Of a DNA stretch of 41,478 nt, positions 37,250 to 41,478 are shown piece by piece. Position 1 is the stretch's first letter. Every line of letters begins with the position of its first letter. The stretch is from positions 1 through 41,478 of the forward strand of contig JAAOZX010000117.1 of the NCBI GenBank assembly GCA_012274225.1, given 5' to 3'. Source of the stretch: Comamonadaceae bacterium. Lineage in GTDB: Bacteria; Pseudomonadota; Gammaproteobacteria; Burkholderiales; Burkholderiaceae_C. The notes below the pieces were generated by a model. It saw nothing but the letters and a program-made list of their open reading frames with translations. It was not told the origin of the DNA and searched no databases. Made by a program: the position numbers and the translations under genes.

Positions 37250-38371
37250 ATGCGTGGTTCTATGTTCTCCAAGACGGGCCGATTGCTCACGGTCCTTGCC
37301 TGTATCGCATCCGGCAATGCGTGGGCCGATATCCTGCTGGGGCATTCCGGCGATCTTTCCGGCAATACCGCGGCGCTGACCACCGACTATGTGCGTGGCA
37401 TGAATGCCTATTTCGACGACTTGAACAGGAAGGGCGGCATTCGCGGCGAGAAGATCAAGTTGATCAGCATGGACGACGGGTTCAACCCCGACAAGACGCT
37501 GGAGAACACCAAGGACCTGATCGACAAGCAGAACGTGGTCGCGCTGGTCGGCTATCGCGGCACCGCCAACCTGCTGAAGGTCATGCCAACCGTGCAGGCG
37601 GCAGGTATCGCGGAGATCGGCAACACCGCCGGCGCCAAGTCCCTGCGCGACCCGTACATGCCCGGCATCTTCCACGTGCGGGCCAGCACCACCGACGAGA
37701 TCGAGGCGGAAGTCAAGCATGCCTGGACCATCGGGATCAACCGGATCGCCGCCATGTACCAGGACGACGCATTCGGCAAGGAGGGACTGGAGGCATTTGT
37801 CGCCGCCCTCAAGAGCCGAAACGCCACCCCCGCTGCGGTGGCGCCGGTTCCGCGCGGAACGGCCGACGTGGCAAAGGCCATCGACGTGATCGCCGCCGCC
37901 AATCCGCAAGCGGTGATTCTGATCGGCCAGGCCAAACCCGCGGCCGCTTTCATCAAGGGCATCCGGGCCAAGGGCGTCAGCCCGCAGTTCTTCGTCCTGA
38001 GTGTGGCCTCCGGCCTGCACGCCGAGCTGAAAGAGCCGTCAGCCGGCGTGATCGTGAGCCAGGTGGTGCCATATCCGTTCACCGAGTTGGGCAACCCGGT
38101 CGTGCGCGAATACCAGACCATCATCGCGCAGGGCGCCGACAAGAAGTTCAGCTACAACAGCATGGAAGGATTCCTCAACGCCAAGCTGGTGGCTCGGGCC
38201 CTGCAGAAGACGTCCGGGCCGGTGACGCGCGCCAAGATCATCGCGGCGCTCGAGGGCATGAGCAACGAGGACCTGGGCGGGTTCGTGATCCGCTACACCA
38301 AGCAGAGCAACCTGGGCTCGCACTACGTGAACCTCACCATGATCCGCGCCGACGGGTCGTTTGCGCGATAG
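37250..38371 (+). CDS. ABC transporter substrate-binding protein (LivK-like), no adjacent permease
   Basis: Signal peptide MRGSMFSKTGRLLTVLACIASGNAWA, then DILLGHSGDLSGNTAALTTDYVRGMNAYFDDLNRKGGIRGEKIKLISMDDGFNPDKTLENTKDLI. Confidence 0.93.
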   Translation: MRGSMFSKTGRLLTVLACIASGNAWADILLGHSGDLSGNTAALTTDYVRGMNAYFDDLNRKGGIRGEKIKLISMDDGFNPDKTLENTKDLIDKQNVVALVGYRGTANLLKVMPTVQAAGIAEIGNTAGAKSLRDPYMPGIFHVRASTTDEIEAEVKHAWTIGINRIAAMYQDDAFGKEGLEAFVAALKSRNATPAAVAPVPRGTADVAKAIDVIAAANPQAVILIGQAKPAAAFIKGIRAKGVSPQFFVLSVASGLHAELKEPSAGVIVSQVVPYPFTELGNPVVREYQTIIAQGADKKFSYNSMEGFLNAKLVARALQKTSGPVTRAKIIAALEGMSNEDLGGFVIRYTKQSNLGSHYVNLTMIRADGSFAR

Positions 38372-38415
38372 CGGTCGCGTATGACCGTCGTGGAGGCCTG
38401 CCAGCGCCGTCCGCG

Positions 38416-38721
38416 TCAGGGCTGCATTGGAACCGCCCAGGTGCTCGCGAACGTGGACTCTCGATGCTCCGGCTCTGATCCCGGCTCGGGGGGCGGCTGC
38501 AGGCGCCGCGCTTCGACGGCTTCACCCGAGCGCGCCACGGTCAACTCGAACAGGTCGTCGGACATGCAGCGCAGGGTTCGGACCTGCTCGATTTCGGCCG
38601 CGGTCGGCGGCTCGCCCCGGCCGTCGAGGGCCAGGATCGACTTCACGAGAACGGCCTTGGCCGCCACCACCGCAGCCTGATTGGCGTTGCGCCAGGTCTG
38701 GAACAGGTCGATCGAGTCCAT
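38416..38721 (-). CDS. Small hypothetical protein
   Basis: MDSIDLFQTWRNANQAAVVAAKAVLVKSILALDGRGEPPTAAEIEQVRTLRCMSDDLFELTVAR...; protein-like composition, no recognised family. Confidence 0.5.
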   Translation of the reverse strand: MDSIDLFQTWRNANQAAVVAAKAVLVKSILALDGRGEPPTAAEIEQVRTLRCMSDDLFELTVARSGEAVEARRLQPPPEPGSEPEHRESTFASTWAVPMQP

Positions 38722-39018
38722 GTGTGGGTCGTGCTGTTGATACTGGCCTGATTATTCGCCCAGCTCAACCTTGCCCAACGGCCAGACCGTGCCGCCCTTG
38801 ACGCCGGTCAAGGTGGCCCTGTGGCATCCATCCGCCGGAAGTCACGAAAACAACGCGGCGTCAGGCATCGCGCAACCGGCCCTGCCCTCGCCCGGGCTTG
38901 CCCCATGCCCCCGGACGAGCCGGCGATCGCGCTGATCGTGAGATCGTGACGCCGTCGCGGTTCCTGCAGCCGAGCCGGGTCCGCCAGGACGGACCCGGTG
39001 TGGAAAACGGCCGCTTCG

Positions 39019-40413
39019 TCAGCGCTGGACGATCTTCAAGTCCCGTTCCACCGCAGCCGGCCGCCAGATGTTCCTGCGGTTCAGGAACAGCGGGATCGCA
39101 CCGATCGCGATGCCGCCCATTCCCACCACGTTGGTGACGACGTCGAACGTGGGAATGCTGTAGATGGCGATGAAGAACAGGAAGACGCCGCTGGTGGCCG
39201 GCCAGATCACATGCGTGATCGCCCGCCACATGCCGGTGGTGAGCTCGCCGCGGTAATACCAGGCGCAGGCCAGTCCGGTCAACCCGAGGTAGAAGCAGAT
39301 CTGGAAGCCGATGGCGGTGATCGAGTCCTGCAGGATGACGTTGATGGTCGGCAGGTAGGACGAGATGAACAGCAGCAACAGGCCGACGATCCAGATGAAG
39401 AAGATCGCGATGTGCGGCGTGTTCCAGCGCGGGTGCAGGCGCGAATAGCGGTGGTGCAGCGCGCCGGCGCGACCCTTGGCGAACAGCGTGCGGGTGAATT
39501 GCAACATCTGCGTCTCCACCGTTCCCACGGTGCTGAGCAGCACCGCGATGATCGCGACGTAGCCCCAGGTCGGCCCCAGCGCCTTGTTGGCGATGGCGAA
39601 GATGATGTTGGTGTTGTAGTGCTGGATCTCCGCGTCGGACAGTGCCAGCAGGGTGACGACGATGAAGACCAGGAAGAACGCCATCAGGAACACCATCGAC
39701 CAGAACGCGGCGCGGCCCGGCGTGCGGGTCGGATCCTTCGTCTCCTCGCTGAGGTTCATGGTCACGTCCCAGCCGTAGTAGAAGAAGATCGAGACCAGCG
39801 CCGCATTGGCGAACAGCTTGGGCGTGAACTCGAACGGCGAGAACCAGGCCCAGGTGAACGCGTGCTGCGGCGCGCTCGCGAACATGAGGAAGGCCGCCAC
39901 GATGATGATGAACAGGATGACCGCCTCGACGATCGTCATGGCCACCTGCACGTAGCTGGTGAGCTTGATGCCCTTGACCACGACGGCACTGACGAAGGTG
40001 AGCCAGAACGCGGCGATGATGGTTACGTAGTGCACGTTGTTCATCAGCTCCGGCTTGAAGATCAGCAGGGTCGCATTGGCGGCCGGGATCATGGCCGAGA
40101 CCATGAACACGCAGCACAGCACCAGCAGCGCCCATCCGGCGAAGAAGCCCAGCACGCGGCCGAACACCGTGCTCACCCAGGCGAACGACGTGCCGGCGTT
40201 CGCCATCGACCGATTCAGGTTGATGAAGGCGAAGGCGATGCCGAACATGATCAGGCCGCAAACCAGGATGCTGGCAGGCGACAGCGTCCCGGCCGTGCCG
40301 ATGATGGTCGAGCTGGTGATCTCGATGCTGTAGGCCGGCGCCGTCCCGGCGATCCCCATGATGATCGATTCGACGGTGCCCAGCGAGTTGGCGTTCAGGG
40401 TGGTTTTTTCCAC
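39019..40413 (-). CDS. APC superfamily amino acid/polyamine permease
   Basis: GTG start at 40413: VEKTTLNANSLGTVESIIMGIAGTAPAYSIEITSSTIIG...FFYYGWDVTMNLSEETKDPTRTPGRAAFWS; multiple TM segments. Confidence 0.92.
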   Translation of the reverse strand: MEKTTLNANSLGTVESIIMGIAGTAPAYSIEITSSTIIGTAGTLSPASILVCGLIMFGIAFAFINLNRSMANAGTSFAWVSTVFGRVLGFFAGWALLVLCCVFMVSAMIPAANATLLIFKPELMNNVHYVTIIAAFWLTFVSAVVVKGIKLTSYVQVAMTIVEAVILFIIIVAAFLMFASAPQHAFTWAWFSPFEFTPKLFANAALVSIFFYYGWDVTMNLSEETKDPTRTPGRAAFWSMVFLMAFFLVFIVVTLLALSDAEIQHYNTNIIFAIANKALGPTWGYVAIIAVLLSTVGTVETQMLQFTRTLFAKGRAGALHHRYSRLHPRWNTPHIAIFFIWIVGLLLLFISSYLPTINVILQDSITAIGFQICFYLGLTGLACAWYYRGELTTGMWRAITHVIWPATSGVFLFFIAIYSIPTFDVVTNVVGMGGIAIGAIPLFLNRRNIWRPAAVERDLKIVQR

Positions 40414-40650
40414 GGTGATGCGTCCTTGATGAATGAGAAAGCCCGGGCGGGGGTCCGCCGGCGGTGCGAAAGCATACGACAGGAAGGCGCCCCGCTCCAG
40501 CTGAGGCCACCCACAGGCGCACCTGCGGGGGCCGGATCGACCGGCCCCGGGCTCACCTCGGTACAGTGGCGCCGGTCCAATGCTGATGCAGGTCAAGTCA
40601 GCGGATGCACCCCCTCGTCGAACTCGACGGTTGCCTGCTAGGCTGCCGGG

Positions 40651-41478
40651 GTGAGTCCACTTCACCGGCTTTATGAACGGGTGTTGCTCGCGGTCCTCGC
40701 GGCCGTCGTCGGCATGGCCGCCGCCATGACCTGGTGGGACGTCACGGAGGACTACGAAAGTACCCGGCTGGCGAGCAGTAACCTCTCGCTCGCGCTGACC
40801 GAAAGCATGGAGGGCCACTTCGCGGCAACGCTGAGGGATGCCGCGAACGCCGCCGTCGCCGCCGCCGCGCTGATCGAAAACGCCGGCGGACTGGCGAAAT
40901 CTGGAAGTGAAGAGCGCCTGCACGACCAGCTGCGGCGCGAGCTGCAGGACCGGGCATCCACGGCACGCCTGCTGATCGCCGACGCCCGCGGCCATGTCGT
41001 CGCTTCCTCGGCGGAATACCCGGTTGCAGCGGTCTCGATCACCGACGCGCCCGTCAGCCAATGGCGGATTCCGCAGTCGGGCCGGACGCTGAGCCTGGGC
41101 GCCCCGCAGCGCAGCCTGATCGACGGCGAGTACATCCTGCCCTATGTTTGCGCGATCCGCGATCGCAGCGGCGCGACGGTCGGGGCGGTGCGCGCCGAAA
41201 TGCGGATCAAGCCGTTCCTGGAAACCTACCGGTCGATCCCCAGCATGGCCAATGGCGCCGTGCTGGTCCTGAGCTACGACGGCGTGACCCTGATGCGCGC
41301 GCCCTTCGTCGAGGATTTCCTGGGCAAGCGCGGGCCGGGCGTCTCGCAGTTCCTGCAGGATGCGGTTGCGACCAGCAGTGGCACCTACGAATACACCCAG
41401 CCGCGCGACGGCGTGGTGCGCTACATCTCCTGGCTGAGGATGAAGCAGCAGCCGCTGATCCTGATGGTCGGGCTCAGC
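40651..41478 (+). CDS. N-terminal part of a membrane-anchored sensor protein (Cache-like periplasmic domain), truncated by window end
   Basis: GTG at 40651 opens a frame to the window end: VSPLHRLYERVLLAVLAAVVGMAAAMTWWDVTEDYESTRLASSNLSLALTESMEGHFAATLRDAANAAVAAAALIE...LLIADARGHVVASS...; TM helix plus extracytoplasmic sensor pattern. Confidence 0.75.
   Translation, partial: MSPLHRLYERVLLAVLAAVVGMAAAMTWWDVTEDYESTRLASSNLSLALTESMEGHFAATLRDAANAAVAAAALIENAGGLAKSGSEERLHDQLRRELQDRASTARLLIADARGHVVASSAEYPVAAVSITDAPVSQWRIPQSGRTLSLGAPQRSLIDGEYILPYVCAIRDRSGATVGAVRAEMRIKPFLETYRSIPSMANGAVLVLSYDGVTLMRAPFVEDFLGKRGPGVSQFLQDAVATSSGTYEYTQPRDGVVRYISWLRMKQQPLILMVGLS

Noticed and set aside
38998-40641. 547-aa plus ORF and the 5' extension of the minus ORF to 41061
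   Set aside because: The plus ORF is antisense to the APC permease; the extension runs opposite the sensor gene and the conserved permease sequence begins at the GTG at 40413.

Overview
High-GC window with the gene content and style of a betaproteobacterium (probably Burkholderiales/Comamonadaceae; inferred from gene content only). From left to right: a partial sigma-54-dependent activator (-); tRNA-Pro and tRNA-Arg (-); a flavodoxin-like gene; a benzoate-CoA-ligase-like gene with a complete branched-chain-type ABC transporter and an interposed LysE exporter; a hairpin-dense intergenic region; a divergent LysR/azoreductase pair; yggX; mnmC; a tandem receiver-like protein; an assimilatory sulfate reduction operon (cysI-DUF934-cysH-cysD-cysN); fdxA and a ferredoxin-NADP reductase; a TPP-riboswitch-controlled thiM-thiE pair; tRNA-Asn with a decayed tyrosine integrase next to it; and then an accessory-looking respiratory segment. 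That segment holds ctaB, a CBS protein, a coxMNOP-like cytochrome oxidase whose subunit II carries two cytochrome c domains, and a 10-CXXCH OmcA/MtrC-like lipoprotein cytochrome. A CDF metal exporter, an orphan ABC binding protein, an APC permease and a partial sensor protein follow. The most interesting items are the orphan decaheme cytochrome beside the di-heme caa3-type oxidase, the cluster of consecutive inverted repeats at 9575-9750, and the sigma-54 activator with GAYTHA in place of GAFTGA. All calls come from reading translations and motifs; no database search was run.
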